From positions 7,599,501-7,663,500 of the forward strand of contig CM027382.1 of assembly GCA_015680905.1 (NCBI GenBank): a DNA stretch of 64,000 bases, read 5' to 3'. Positions 36,504 to 48,579 of the stretch are shown in pieces (positions within the stretch are counted from its first letter, which is position 1; every line of letters starts with the position of its first letter). Under the pieces are notes generated by a model. The model was given only the letters and a program-made list of their open reading frames with translations. It ran no database searches and was not told the DNA's origin. The stretch comes from Coptis chinensis (taxonomy: Eukaryota; Streptophyta; Magnoliopsida; Ranunculales; Ranunculaceae). The position numbers and the translations under genes are program-made.

Positions 36504-36860
36504 CAATGCCAGCTCATTTTCAGGTCAGTTACAAGGAAAATGGCCCCGCCAAAAACAGCCTAATTCTCTGCAGTTCTGATGTTTTCTATGTTCCCCGACG
36601 CTTTTTGGGGGACTTCAAAGATCTGGTTGGTCTGGTGGGAAATTTAGAGATCCATCACAAGTTTGCCATACCCATGTTCTTTTTGGCCATGGATTCACCG
36701 CCTCACTTTGACTCCGTGTTCAATAAAATGATCTATCGGACAGATATTCCTTCCAAAAACTCTTCAAGCATTTATTCGCTCTAGCACCCGCTGTGCATCC
36801 ATGGAGTGTGGCTAATGAGCCTGATTTCATAAAGCTGGTTAGAATCATGGCAGAAGGTGA
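34950..36860 (+). pseudogene. Captured STELLO-like (DUF288) glycosyltransferase exons
   Basis: The first exon, ending at 35107 before gtaagt, encodes WSWRSDTALEWRLLYGRIFK followed by TVIILSEQSNSELAVE and QLEQAYK. The second block, from about 36525 after an acceptor to 36860, encodes SSDVFYVPRRFLGDFKDLVG, HHKFAIPMFFLAMDSP and, after a 1-nt frame change at about 36784, APAVHPWSVANEPDFIKLVR and IMAEGDP. These blocks fit the DUF288 family that includes the Golgi STELLO proteins; the assignment comes from memory of the family pattern and should be searched. The fragment sits between CLU exons and keeps intron sequence, so it was captured as genomic DNA. An intact protein cannot be made. Confidence 0.65.
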
Positions 36861-36923
36861 CCCTTTCAGATTATTGTTGGCTTGTGTATGTGTGTCACTG
36901 AATAACTGGTTTCATTGTTACAG

Positions 36924-37196
36924 CTATGGCAATATGGCTCTCTTCTATCCTGGTCTAAACCAAACGGAGCTCGCTTCTACGGCATATGCCCCGTGACATT
37001 GCTCCTACAAAGTTTATCATGTGGTCCTGATCATCCTGACGTGGCTGCAACTTTCATAAATGTAGCTATGATGTACAAGGACATAGGAAAGATGAATACA
37101 GCTCTTCGTTATTTGCAAGAAGCCTTAAAAAGAATGAGCCTTCTTGGTGAGGAGCATATTCAGACCGCTGTATGCAATCATGCTTTGGCCATGCTA
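36924..37196 (+). pseudogene. Captured CLU/FRIENDLY TPR exon, continuation
   Basis: After the acceptor CAG at 36921-36923 the exon reads YGNMALFYPGLNQTELAS, loses frame for about 40 bp (original Leu-rich TPR helix), then resumes with LSCGPDHPDVAATFINVAMM, YKDIGKMNTALRYLQEALK and LGEEHIQTAVCNHALAM. This is the next CLU exon after those at 34347-34838. Confidence 0.85.
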
Positions 37197-37295
37197 TCAG
37201 CATATTTATGGTTTTTTTAATCAAGTGACTGAAGTTTTGAATTCTTGGATGCTGGAATTTTCTTTATTTATGGTTTTGGCACTTTGTTTATGTAG

Positions 37296-37562
37296 TCCGA
37301 GAAAAATGAGCTTCGTGATGAGAAGCAAAGGCTGAAAGCAGAGAAAGAGAAGCTGGAACAGCAAGTTAAAGCCATGACTTCTCAGCCAAGCTTCATGCCT
37401 CACCCTTCTGCCATTCCAACTGCATTTGCTCCTCAAGCTCAAGCACCTGGCAACAAGCTGATGCCATTCATCGGCTACCCTGGAGTTTCCATGTGGCAAT
37501 TCATGCCACCTGCAGCAGTTGATACCTCACAGGATCATGTTCTTTGCCCTCGGGTTGCTTAA
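37296..37562 (+). pseudogene. Captured last exon of an ILR3/bHLH105-like transcription factor
   Basis: A complete, open terminal exon preceded by tatgtag acceptor. It starts SEKNELRDEKQRLKAEKEKL, continues EQQVKAM, a Pro/Ala/Gln-rich middle, NKLMPFIGYPG and MWQFMPPAAVDTSQDHVL, and stops at 37560-37562. It corresponds to the leucine-zipper end and C-terminal tail of the IVc bHLH group (ILR3/bHLH105, bHLH115), regulators of iron homeostasis. The DNA-binding basic helix-loop-helix exons are absent. It is a transduplicated fragment inside the Helitron, only 1 kb from the 3' terminus, and its frame is undamaged, so capture may be recent or the exon may be used in a chimeric transcript. Confidence 0.8.
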
Positions 37563-38480
37563 AATGGCATTCTTCAATGACTATGTTAATTGTTATCTGT
37601 GTGACTGTTAATTGTTGACTATGTTAATTGTTTAAAGTCAAATACTTGATTAGTGGATGATGACTGCTATTAAAAATGGTTGAACTCCTATTTTAGTTTT
37701 TGGGTTTATGTGGATCATTTGTAAATGCTAATAAGGAGATTTTGACTTCCGTTATTGGGTATTGACATCTTTTGGAATTTTTCAGCAAAAAAGGACATCT
37801 TTTGGAACCATCTACAACTAATTTGTTACTGAGTGGTTTTGGAGTAGGCGAGTAGTCTGATACTCAGATGTGTTGCTCCCTTTCTATCTCTGTTTTAGGA
37901 GCATCTTCATTTGTATATTTTGGCATAGAGCAGTCTGACATATGCCCCTACAGATCACAAAGTTTCGTGATAAACTTCACTTCACAAACATCGAGAAATG
38001 TTTTTATTCCCATATGAACATTATTTTGCTTCACATAACCTTTTGCTGCTTGGTACATAACCTTTTGTTGTTTGTGATGACTTGGTACATAGTTCATGAA
38101 CAATGGAGATCAAGTAATAATGGCAGTGAATGCATATGCATTTGAATTTGCTAAACCGAATATGTAAACCTTCTTTGACGGTCTTACGTTGTCTCACGCC
38201 AAAGCCTTTAAAAACATGATTTTATAAGATTGCAAAGAGCATCTACAGTCCGGACTCCAAACAACGAGAATCAAATAGAATGTAAACGTATTATGAAACA
38301 CCTAAACCAAAACATTTTATTCAAAAAGCAATTGCACCTTATCACATTTAGGAACCGATCACTCAAGTCACCTCGCTTATTCTTCTTTTTCTTTCGATAA
38401 TCAAGTTACCAAGTAATGTTTTGGTGTAAATATGTACATGGGCATGCAAAGGTACTAGGTAGCGGCGCGTTGAAGGCATG
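37563..38480. other. Helitron 3' region, non-coding
   Basis: Likely includes the 3' untranslated region of the captured bHLH gene (to about 37900), then sequence leading to the Helitron terminus. No conserved frame. Confidence 0.45.
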
Positions 38481-38489
38481 ACGAAGTTG

Positions 38490-38525
38490 TTGATTACCCG
38501 TCCGCACGGCACGGGCAAACCCTAG
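38490..38525 (+). mobile_element. Candidate Helitron 3' terminus of the RepHel-containing element
   Basis: The sequence cccgtccgcacggcacggg can fold into a hairpin and is followed after 5 bases by CTAG (38522-38525) and then T. That is the plant Helitron 3' signature, in the same orientation as the RepHel remnant at 28.8-33.2 kb. It makes 38525 the likely right end of a roughly 13-14 kb composite element; the 5' TC end was not located with confidence. Confidence 0.7.
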
Positions 38526-38565
38526 TTAATCATACAACGCAATGCTTCGACTTCCTAAACCTGTT

Positions 38566-38641
38566 ATGCATGCCTCCTTATCTTCCCAAGAAAACAACTC
38601 CCCATGCATGCCTCCTTATCTTCCCAAGAAAACAACTCCCC
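38566..38641. repeat. Tandem duplication of 38 bp
   Basis: Two perfect adjacent copies of a 38-bp unit beginning atgcatgcctccttatcttc, just outside the Helitron terminus. Confidence 0.9.
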
Positions 38642-39696
38642 AGTGTTTTGAACGAAACAAGGCGCAACTTTCAAGTTCCTAATTTATACGTACTTCAGAA
38701 TTTAGAAATCAAAAGCGTAGGCAACATCACAACAGTGCTTAGGACTTGGGAGCAATTTTGGGCTCATATCAAGTTGCCCAATGGGCTTAACCAGCCTTTG
38801 ACTGATGGGTTTGTTTTTTTATATTTTCTTACAGAATTGATTGATGGATTATTTGGTGTGGTTAGCAAACGCATTTGGATTGTAAGCTAATGGCTCCAAT
38901 TCTGTAGGCATAATTTAGTGTTGATTTTTGGTATAAAAAAGAAAAATAAGGGTTAAGTAGTATTACCCCTCACTAGATAAGCTAATTACAGTAATTAGGA
39001 TTTTCCCACTAGATCGGGAAATTAGAGTCTACTCTAAGTAGGCACAAAAAAATAGACTTGAGTTGACTATGTTTTTTTTTTGTGTATTGGGGGAGATCCT
39101 AATTTCTAATCTAGTGGGGTAATACTCAACCCAAAAAAGAAACTAATGCTTTTAAAGGGGACATTTCAGGTTATACTTGTTTTGTAATCAACTTTTCTTT
39201 TCGAGTAAAAGTAAGAAAAAAAAAGCAACAAGTTCATTAGAAATGCTGGATTAAGATTTAAGACGTAACATTGGAGCTCCAAATTGGTTTTGCAGCGTAA
39301 ATTATTCGGGACAACGTCACCAAGAGCGACCAAATACCAACTCAAAATTGACACACAACCTGACTCTAATCTCAAATTGCTACATTCACAAACACACCAC
39401 CACATTTCCAAAAAATGTAAACAATACACAACAAACTTAAAAATAGAGATACCAAAACCTTAAAAGTTAAAACAACCTTCTACTGCAAGGTCAGGAAGTG
39501 TATATCCAAAACTGCAAGACAACGTAAACTGATCAAACCAAGCAAACTAACAAAACAAAACAAACATTTCGTAACAAAATATTATGAAGTGAAGTCACTC
39601 TTTTCTATACTTTTGAGGAAGTGTTTCATTTGTTAGTTGGTCCCGCCCCCGCCCTTTTCGTAGACTTCACTTACAAACATTAAAACATTTCAACAC
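38642..39696. other. Upstream region of the xylanase gene
   Basis: No conserved coding sequence. It joins the Helitron edge to the xylanase promoter; poly-T and poly-A tracts near 39070 and 39213. Confidence 0.5.
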
Positions 39697-39703
39697 TATA
39701 AAT
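39697..39703 (+). promoter_or_regulatory. TATA box of the xylanase gene
   Basis: TATAAAT lies about 180 bp before the ATG. A 5' untranslated exon follows and ends at ttttgcag/gtaccc (intron 39777-39867), with the second exon starting 15 bp before the ATG. A similar 5' untranslated intron is seen in the CBM22-only gene at 23.5-23.9 kb. Confidence 0.6.
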
Positions 39704-39882
39704 GAGGAAGAGATTCTCAACATGCTGCTTCAAAGGTAGAATCGAGTCTCATTCAACTCAAAACCAGATTTTGCAGGTACCCTTCTTCTTCTTCACTCTC
39801 ATATTTGATCAAAATGTTTTAGTTTTTGTCAAAATATTGATTGTTGTTTGTTTCTTGTTTACACTAGGAATCTAAACAAAGT

Positions 39883-42800
39883 ATGGAGAACCCACAGTCA
39901 AGCAATGGAAGTGGTACTACTTCTGAGGTGGGTTTTTTTTTTTTTCCTATCTTTTTGGTGATGTTTTGTTGAATCAGATATGTTTCCCTTCACATTTTTC
40001 TTTTTTCAATTATGTTTTAGAGATTTTGTTTTCTGTTTGGATTCATGTTTTTTTTAAGCATGCTAGTAGTTGAGAAAGTAGAGGAACCTAATTACCAAAT
40101 GAATGTGAGCAAATGAATCAACTACTTTCTATCTGTTTAATTGTTTTTGATGGACAATTTATAACTGGTCAATAGTTGGTATAAGTTCATAATAACCAAC
40201 TTTGGAGTAGAGGGTATGGGGAAGTTTGAAATTTTGGGACAGTCCTAAATTAAGGTGAAATCTGGAATCACTTTTAAGTGTATAAAAAGGCATTACAATC
40301 TATGAGGGATAGTTAATGGATTCTAACACGGGCGATACCATGTGTATTACAAAACACCCAAATGAGCCACAAGAAAGTAACTATAATAATTTGTATTGAA
40401 GGGTTGAAAGGTATAAAGAGACCTTAAGGAGCTTGAACTATTATAAGAAGTATTTGTAATGAGATGCCCAATCCATGGAAGGAACTTATCTTGGGTTCTA
40501 AGTCAAAATGAGAAGCAGATACTCTGTTTTCCAATTCTTCTATTTGTGCTCCTTAATTTATTTTTATAGGTTTAACTTTATTTTTCCTAGGCAAATTTGT
40601 TTTATTAACAATAAACTCTATATTCTAACAAGTCTTACTGTACATATATGAAATTATCAAATGTATAATTAACATATGTGTACTCTCTTGCAAGACACAC
40701 GCATCAGTGTATGACATCCACTTTTTCCCCTTTCTTTATTTTAACACATATACTTTTGTAATCTCCTACCCCTTTTCCCATACTTAATACAATTCTCAGC
40801 TCACTTAGCAAAAAAATAAAAATAAAAATAAAAAATACTCTCTTGCAAGACACGCGCATGTATTTAATCAAGTATCCGTAAGGTATCCATTATAAGAAAA
40901 TTGTTTATTCTTCTTTTTAATGAAGTTATTCATTATTGTTACTACCAAAAAAAGCTACTCTTAAATTCTACTTTGACCGATCCAAGAAAAGTTAAGGTAC
41001 TTGTGGTCGTTGTGGATGATAAATTTTCGGAGTTATTTGAATCAGGCCTTTGTAGACAACAAACATCTAGTCATACTAATGCAACCTAAGATATTGCTAT
41101 ATCTTTCCATGTTAATATGTTATAATTCGCTAACCATTTCTTTATCACTACATCAGAGCTCTCTTCCAGGCAACATCATTCTGAACCATGACTTTTCTTT
41201 AGGATTGCAATCTTGGCACCCCAATTGTTGTGATGGGCATGTGGTTTCCGCAGAGTCGAATTACCTTGAAGGAGTATCAACAAAATCGGGAGCAAGTTAT
41301 GCTGTTATTCAGAATCGCAAAGAGTGCTGGCAAGGGTTGGAACAAGATATCACAACACGAGTGTCACCAGGTTCAACTTACACCGTCTCTGCCTCGGTTA
41401 GTGTGGCAGGGTCTCTTCAGGGAGCAGCTCAAGTTCTAGCCACATTGAAACTAGAGTACAAATATTCATCAACTAATTTCTTGTTTGTTGGGAGGTGAAG
41501 TGCTTTCAACTTTTGACACTTTGATAAACTTAGTAGTAATAATTGGCTGACGCTAGTGTCTTGTGTCAGAAAATCGGTTTTGAAGGATGAGTGGGAGAAG
41601 TTGGAGGGCACCTTCACATTGGAAACTTTGCCCGATCGGGTTGTGTTCTATTTGGAAGGGCCTTCACCTGGAGTAGACCTGCTCATAGATTCTGTCGTGG
41701 TGTCATCTTCCAGCAACAAGGAATCTGAGGTGCATGTTATATTCTTTTCCATTTGTTGCTTGTTGCTTTTGTGAGACTCCAATTTGTTTAGAGGATTTTG
41801 GATGATGTTATGGGAGATGCCATAGAATATAGAGTTGTGTGGGCTCTTAGTAATCTGGTAAAAGACATTAGAGATTTTCAAGTTTTTATGTTATGGGTCA
41901 TGACTTCACATTAGAATAGTTCATGACTGCCCTTTCTTCTTTGTGTTGAATAATTCCTCGGTATGTTAAAAACTTATTCTTCAGTATAATCCATTTTGTC
42001 AGCTACTTAATGACATCTGAAAATTTCCTTTTATTATATCTGGAAAGACTGTGAATGGAACGTGTCACACTGATGGAGATGAGAACATCATTCTGAACCC
42101 TCAGTTTGAGGATGGCCTTAATAATTGGTCTGGGAGAGGCTGCAAAATTGCCGTGCATGACTCCATGGGTGATGGAAAAATACTTCCATCTTCTGGAAAG
42201 TTTTTTGCTTCTGCAACAGAACGCACCCAGAACTGGAATGGGATTCAGCAAGAGATCACTGGTAGAGTGCAGAGAAAGCTTGTTTATGAGATGGCAGCAG
42301 TTGTTCGGATATTCGGGAACAATGTAACTAGCGCCAACGTACAAGCAACATTGTGGGTCCAGCTACCCAACCAACGTGAACAGTATATAGGCATTGCCAA
42401 GTTAGTTTCTTTCACTTGTTTTGTCTCCATATCTTACATTGTCTCTGTTTTCCATATCCGCACGGCTTCATATTGTTTGAATTAATCTATTATGAATATG
42501 TACCCCGTTTTACATAGTTTGAGTTGTTTTACCTTCATTGTACTTTCTAAAGTCATTTTTCCTTCTCTTTTGTCAATGTATTGATATGAACATACTGTTT
42601 ATGAAGTTTGCAGGCATCCGATAAGGACTGGGTGCAGCTGCAAGGAAAATTCCTTTTGAATAGTGCTCCAGCAAAAGTAGTCATTTACTTCGAAGGTCCA
42701 CCTGCTGGCACTGACATTCTTGTCAATAGTGTAGTAGTAAAACATGCACCAAAACTCCCTCCCTCACCGCGACCAGTAATTGAGGTTAGTCATCCGTACA

Positions 42801-45097
42801 TTAAATCTTTGGGATGTTCTTTATATTCTCAGTTTGTCACCGTTCTAAATTTCCTTGAAATTCTGATCAGAATTTCTTACGTTTATATTATTTTATTTAA
42901 TACTTTTAGCTACTAAAGCATTCTTCTCTCTTTTCTACAGAATGCTGCTTATGGAGTCAATATTGTTCAGAACAGTAATCTTAGTGATAATCTCAATGGT
43001 TGGTTCCCTCTTGGTCAATGTACACTAAGTGTTGCTAGTGGTTCACCATCTTTGCTTCCTCCAATGGCAAGAGATTCCCTTGGCCCCCACGCACCTCTTA
43101 GCAGACGCTATATCCTTGTGAAAAATCGCACACAAACCTGGATGGGTCCTGCTCAGATGATCACAGATAAAGTGAAACTCTACTTAACATACCAAGTATC
43201 TGCTTGGGTACGTATAGGTTCTAGTGCATCTGGTGCTCAAAATGTAAATATTGCACTTGGTGTGGACAACCAATGGGTTAATGGTGGTCAAGTTGAAGTT
43301 GGAGATGATAGGTGGCATGAAGTTGGAGGATCTTTTAGAATTGAGAAGCAACCGTCAAAAATTATGGTTTATATTCAGGGTCCTTCTTCAGGTGTTGATT
43401 TAATGGTAGCTGGTCTCCAAATCTTCCCTGTTGACAGGCATGCAAGATTCAGGCACTTAAAGAATGAGACTGATAAGGTATGTCATCTATTCATGAAAAC
43501 ACGGGAGAAGATAACTAGTACTATAAACTGTAGTTGAATATCTGATTGTGTGGTTATCATAGTAGATTCATATGGACTAAATGGATTCAAAACTTCGGGT
43601 TTGTATTTGCTAATTGTTGTTTTGCTAAATCGAGCTCATCAGATTGTTATTTGCTACTCGTATAACTAAAATTCCTGCGATTAAAAGGCATGGAGCTAAA
43701 CAAGCCATTGAAGTCTAGTAGTTGAATCTCACTCTTTATTATTACTGTGAAAATCCCCGACTTCTCCATTCTTAAAATATGTTTAGTGGAGTAATGTCTG
43801 TGTCTCCGAATGGGACAGCTAACCCTATTTAGCTGCATAAAAGTATGACATGATTGTTTTACATTTCTACTTGCTAAAATTTCTAGAATGCTTAGTGAAC
43901 CACCAGGAGCCGTACTTTTTTACTTCCGGTTACTTCTCTAAAGTTGAAAGTTTAAACTAGTTAATTGTTCCTGCTCTGCAGATACGCAAACGCGATGTCA
44001 TCCTGAAATTCTCAGGTGTGGATGCCAGTAGCTTGTTAGGCACATTTGTATATGTCAGACAAACACAGAACAGTTTCCCTATTGGGTCATGTATAAGTAG
44101 GACAAACATAGACAATGAAGATTTCGTAGACTTCTTTGTAAAGAATTTCAACTGGTCTGTGTTTGGGAATGAGTTGAAATGGTATTGGACAGAATCACAA
44201 CAAGGTAACTTGAACTACAAAGACGCAGATGAGCTTCTGGACCTTTGCAAGAAGTACAACATCGATGTCAGAGGTCATTGCATCTTCTGGGAAGTAGAAA
44301 ACACTGTTCAACCATGGGTACGATCGTTGAACAAGAATGATCTTATGACAGCCGTTCAGAATCGTCTCACAGGTCTTCTTACTCGGTATAAAGGCAACTT
44401 CAAACACTACGATGTCAACAATGAGATGCTCCATGGCTCTTTCTACCAAGACAAATTAGGGAAAGATGCCAGAGCAAATATGTTCAAGACAGCCAACCAA
44501 CTTGATCCATCTGCTACTCTTTTCGTTAATGATTACCATGTTGAGGATGGATGTGATACAAGATCTTCTCCTGAGAAGTACATTCAACAAATTCTTGACT
44601 TGCAAGAACAAGGGGCGCCAGTAGGAGGTATTGGAATACAAGGACACATAGATAGTCCTGTTGGACCCGTAGTTTGTTCTGCTCTTGATAAATTGGGAAT
44701 ACTTGGTCTTCCAATATGGTTTACCGAGGTTGATGTCTCATCCATTAATGAGTATATTAGAGCCGATGACTTGGAAGTTATGCTACGTGAAACCTTTGCT
44801 CATCCTGCAGTCGAGGGTATTATGCTGTGGGGATTCTGGGAGTTGTTTATGAGTCGAGATAATTCACATTTGGTTGATGCAGAAGGTAGTGTTAACGTAG
44901 CTGGTAAGAGATACCTTGAACTCAAGCGAGAGTGGTTGTCTCATGCTCATGGCCACATTGATGACCAAGGGGAGTTCTGCTTCAGGGGCTTTCATGGGGC
45001 ATACAGTGTGGAAGTCACCACTCTTGCAAATAAAATTTCTAAGACATTCGTCGTTGACAAGGGTGACTCACCCTTGGTATTGAACATCGACTTGTAA
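39883..45097 (+). CDS. XYN1-like: Endo-1,4-beta-xylanase, GH10 with three CBM22 domains
   Basis: Seven coding exons: 39883-39927, 41157-41494, 41570-41729, 42048-42400, 42607-42784, 42941-43477 and 43982-45097. Joined they give 908 codons, close to Arabidopsis XYN1. Residues about 16-181, 182-358 and 359-530 form three CBM22 domains, each starting NIILN or NIVQN and ending in a segment of the EGPxxGxD type. GH10 fills exon 7: QTQNSFPIGSCISRTNIDNE, VFGNELKWYWTE, DVRGHCIFW, acid/base Glu685 in YDVNNEML, and nucleophile Glu786 in WFTEVDVSS. It hydrolyses xylan in cell walls, probably during secondary wall formation. No signal peptide is evident at the short Ser-rich start, as in XYN1. The exon 4/5 junction is the least certain splice choice. 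All catalytic residues are present and no stop or frameshift is seen, so the gene looks functional. Confidence 0.92.
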
Positions 45098-45150
45098 GAC
45101 ACACTGACCTTTGTGTGTGACTCATGATGTTATATGCCTGTTTAAGTGTG

Positions 45151-45156
45151 AATAAA
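45151..45156 (+). terminator. Polyadenylation signal of the xylanase gene
   Basis: AATAAA about 55 bp after the stop codon, followed by T-rich sequence. Confidence 0.55.
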
Positions 45157-46093
45157 TGAGTTGTTATTCTGTGCAGTTTATTTATTTCTTGTCATAGACA
45201 CGGTACTATATCCACCAATTGTTTGAAACATCAAAGTTCAGAAAGAAGTTGATTTATTGAAGAGATAATAAATTTTCTGGTTTATTGGTCGAGTTGATCA
45301 TGCTATAAATATGATAATAATTGCAAGCTACTGTGTTCTTGCTGGCTTAATCAGTTTTTTCTTCACTGGCCCTCTCCTCCTATAGCTACTCATTCAGTGC
45401 TGCTGTGCTGCATCACTATACTAGTTCTACGGATAAAAAAATAATGGTAAATTGTACATAAAGGATAATTTAGCCTGCATGCGCCAGCGTATTAACATTT
45501 GGAGTATTTTAGCAACTCCATTTTTAGCAAATATTGGATGATTTGCAATTTAGTTCCCGATATTTCAAAAGGCAGATCCTTAATATATAACATAATTTTG
45601 AATAACATAACTTAATGTATAAAGGACTGATTTATACAATAATGTACAACATGAGCAGATTGCTTACAAAACTGTCTTTGGCTAAAGAAAACTAGTTTCT
45701 CAACTCCGAAACCCGACAAATATTCACTTCTATCCCTTTCATATGGAATAGAAATATCCCTTTCATATGGAATAGAAATTTTGAATAACTATAACGAAAA
45801 TAACAAATAATGAATCCATTTAAACAATTCTGAAGGATTTGGTTTCCCAGTGTGTTATTTGCCAGAGAATTAATAATCCTTCACTTTTACCCTATCTTTT
45901 GCCAGTAAATCAAAATTTTAGTTGGGTGCATATAAGTTCCACCCAATAACATGAGATGGTTTCATAACCAACTAAATCATTCTTGGAGCTTGGAGTCGTG
46001 CTTTAAGGGCATATACTGTTGCAGTCATGTTTTTCTTCCTGTATGCCTGTGTATTGAGGTTCTTTCTAGACATTCACAATAGCGCCACACTGA
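45157..46093. other. Intergenic space between two convergent genes
   Basis: Holds the 3' ends of the xylanase (plus) and the PP2C gene (minus). A 24-bp direct repeat starting atccctttcatatggaatag occurs twice in tandem at about 45733-45780. No conserved coding. Confidence 0.6.
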
Positions 46094-48384
46094 TTAACCT
46101 CTTCGCCTTTTGAAGTTTTTAAGGTCAACCACCATAACAGTAATATCATCTTTGTTGCCTCTACTTGAAGAAATATCTACAAGCTTTTTGCAAGATTCAA
46201 TGTAGCTCTCATGTCTTAACACCATGTCAACTGCTTCTTGATTGCCCACCTGAAAAATTAAACCAGATTTAAATTGACTGCATATATGTATGTGTAGATA
46301 TACCTATATATGTAGGTGCATCATCATATATCAAGTAACAAAAAGAGCTTAATCGTAACTTTCCACATACCTTATCCCACAATCCATCTGATGCTAGGAC
46401 TAAAAAGTCGCAATCTGATGTTAATTCAATCCTCTTAATCTCTGGCTCAGATATGACCCATTGTTTCAAATGTGAGTCTCCAATCGCTCTCGAAACTGCT
46501 AGTGACCCTTGAACTCTCCAAACTCCATTTTGGCAACTGACATACCCTCCCTGCAAGGATCATATACGATTAAATTAATTAAGATCGTTTGATGGCATCT
46601 TAATTATTCAAAGTAAACAAATTATATGAAGATTCAACACTTCAACCGTCAGCTAGAGTAAGACAGCTTTGGAGTAACAAGCGGAAGATAATGTACGGAA
46701 GCTTACCACGCTCTCTATACGTAGGCGCTCATCTTCTCTATCAAGACGATGGTCGCTTGTTAATGCAGTAGCAACTCCATTCCTACTTAAAACTACTCTA
46801 CAGTCACCAACATTTGCAACTCGTAGTTCACCGTCCTTCACAAGGACTGTAGCTGCACAAGCTCCACTACTTACATCCTGCATGTTAATGAAAGTTCAAA
46901 TTTGTATTGAGTTAATTATATATAAATAGAGGTGGTTGAAATTTTTAATCTATACATGTGTGATTCAATCAAGATACACAATGTTGAACTGTTCAAATTA
47001 ATATTTAGAATACCTGACTAAGAAATTTTTCGTCTGTGACCAAGTAGCCCTTTCTAATTGCTTCCTTTGACTGATCATTTGCCTCTTCAAACTCCTGTAA
47101 AGCTGTTATTATATTATTTCCAAGATTTTCAGCTACATAGTTAACAGCTGCACTGCCCCCATGTCCATCAAACACACCAAAGTAAGCCTGGAGGAGAATT
47201 CAAACTTTTTTAGTACCCTTCTAAGCTAGCTAAAATTTCATGAGTAGCAACTCTTTCAAATACCAGCAATAAGCAATTTCTACATGATTGAACCATATCT
47301 TTCAGGTTGAATTTTATTTTTCTTCTAGAGATATATCTCCTTGGTCCAAAAGGTGCTGTTAAAAGGGGGTAGGTTGTCCTTTATGAACTTAAATGAAGGA
47401 GCTTATAGGCTTTAGGGAGATGAAATCTTCTGTACATAACCTATGAAATTAACATACTGTTTAATTTATGATGTCTAAAGTGATTGGTCCCAACTATTTA
47501 CAGACTTATACAGTAATATCCCGGTCAATAACGAAGATAATGATAATTAAAACATGAAAAGTAAAAAATGCCCAAATCAATGTATCCAGAAATCTCAAAT
47601 AAGTTTATTTTCTGTGTGGAAGTTTTCCGAAGATGGTGTTGGAAACTTCGATATGATGAAATTATATTAAATATAAGAGCGGGCCTAAAGAGAACATATC
47701 AACTTTCAAATCATCCATATGCTGTAAAATTTATTTCAGTGGGAAAAGGTGTGTGTATAGGGTATAGTATATATATGTATGTAGAGCATAAGAAAATGCT
47801 TGTTTTTATATCAAAATTATGTAATGCTGGAACCAAGTTTAGTGGTACATATATACCTGCTTAGAGTCTCCCACAATATCAGTTATAACTCCATATCCAT
47901 CTTCCATGACATTTCTCCTTCCTCTCCTACTGGCCACAAAAAAATCTTTTCCTTCCATCTCAAACTCCTTCTGGCTTGGCACGTCAACCACTTCAGCAAC
48001 CTGCATCTCTAAAGCTGGACATGACTCCGGTACCACAAGTCTCGCCGGTCTTCTTTTTATCTTGCTAGATACTTTAACCTCTCCTATCTCAGCCTCCGCA
48101 GAATTATCCAATCCTACTTTCATCATCACAGAATAATTCTCATGTGAGTGTTTCTCAGATTTTAAAAATAATCCATCAACAGCCATCGGCGCTACCTCCT
48201 CTTTTGGTGAATTTATCTCGCTCTTTTCTGGTGATTCTTCTTCTTCTAACAAAGCAGCTAGGCCATTTGAAATGGCCTTAGAATATGAATTACTATGCAT
48301 GGAACGATATTTGGGTTTTGAAGATGTGAGGGTTAGCCATGATGAAGTTTTAGACCAAGTTTGAGAATTACAACCTAAAGCCAT
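46094..48384 (-). CDS. Protein phosphatase 2C, clade B / AP2C-like, with MAPK-docking-like motif
   Basis: Five exons on the minus strand, 48384-47857, 47187-47014, 46877-46707, 46550-46371 and 46249-46094, all with GT-AG borders and in phase, giving 402 residues. PP2C motifs are complete: [13 protein letters not shown] at 153-165, FGVFDGHGG at 179-187 (metal-binding Asp183), SDGLWD at 345-350, and [11 protein letters not shown] near 383-392. Residues 108-118 ([11 protein letters not shown]) fit the kinase interaction motif of AP2C phosphatases, which bind and inactivate MAP kinases in stress and wound signalling. The N-terminal half is Ser- and Glu-rich and probably regulatory. A second in-frame ATG at 48477 would add 31 residues, including a hydrophobic stretch; its context is better than that of 48384, so the start is open. 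The gene looks intact. Confidence 0.9.
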
Positions 48385-48572
48385 GCAGATACCTTTCTTA
48401 ATCAGTTGAAGAATTTCTACAAGGAAAGAAATGATTGAGAAACTCAAAAGAAATTTATCAGCATCAACATCTATCATCTTTTGTTGAAAACTTGAGTGTT
48501 GTGTCTAAACTAATGAAGGAGAATTTTGTTTGATGATCTCATATACTACTAGCTCAAATGGTAATGTCATCA

Positions 48573-48579
48573 ATTTATA
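48573..48579 (-). promoter_or_regulatory. TATA box of the PP2C gene
   Basis: TATAAAT on the minus strand about 95 bp upstream of the ATG at 48477 and 190 bp upstream of the ATG at 48384. A start site around 48545 would include both ATGs in the transcript. Confidence 0.5.

Noticed and set aside
38570-38890. 106-codon plus-strand frame after the Helitron end
   Set aside because: Begins in a 38-bp tandem duplication and has no recognisable domain.
44195-44714. Several minus-strand frames opposite xylanase exon 7
   Set aside because: They mirror the GH10 coding exon and have no independent support.
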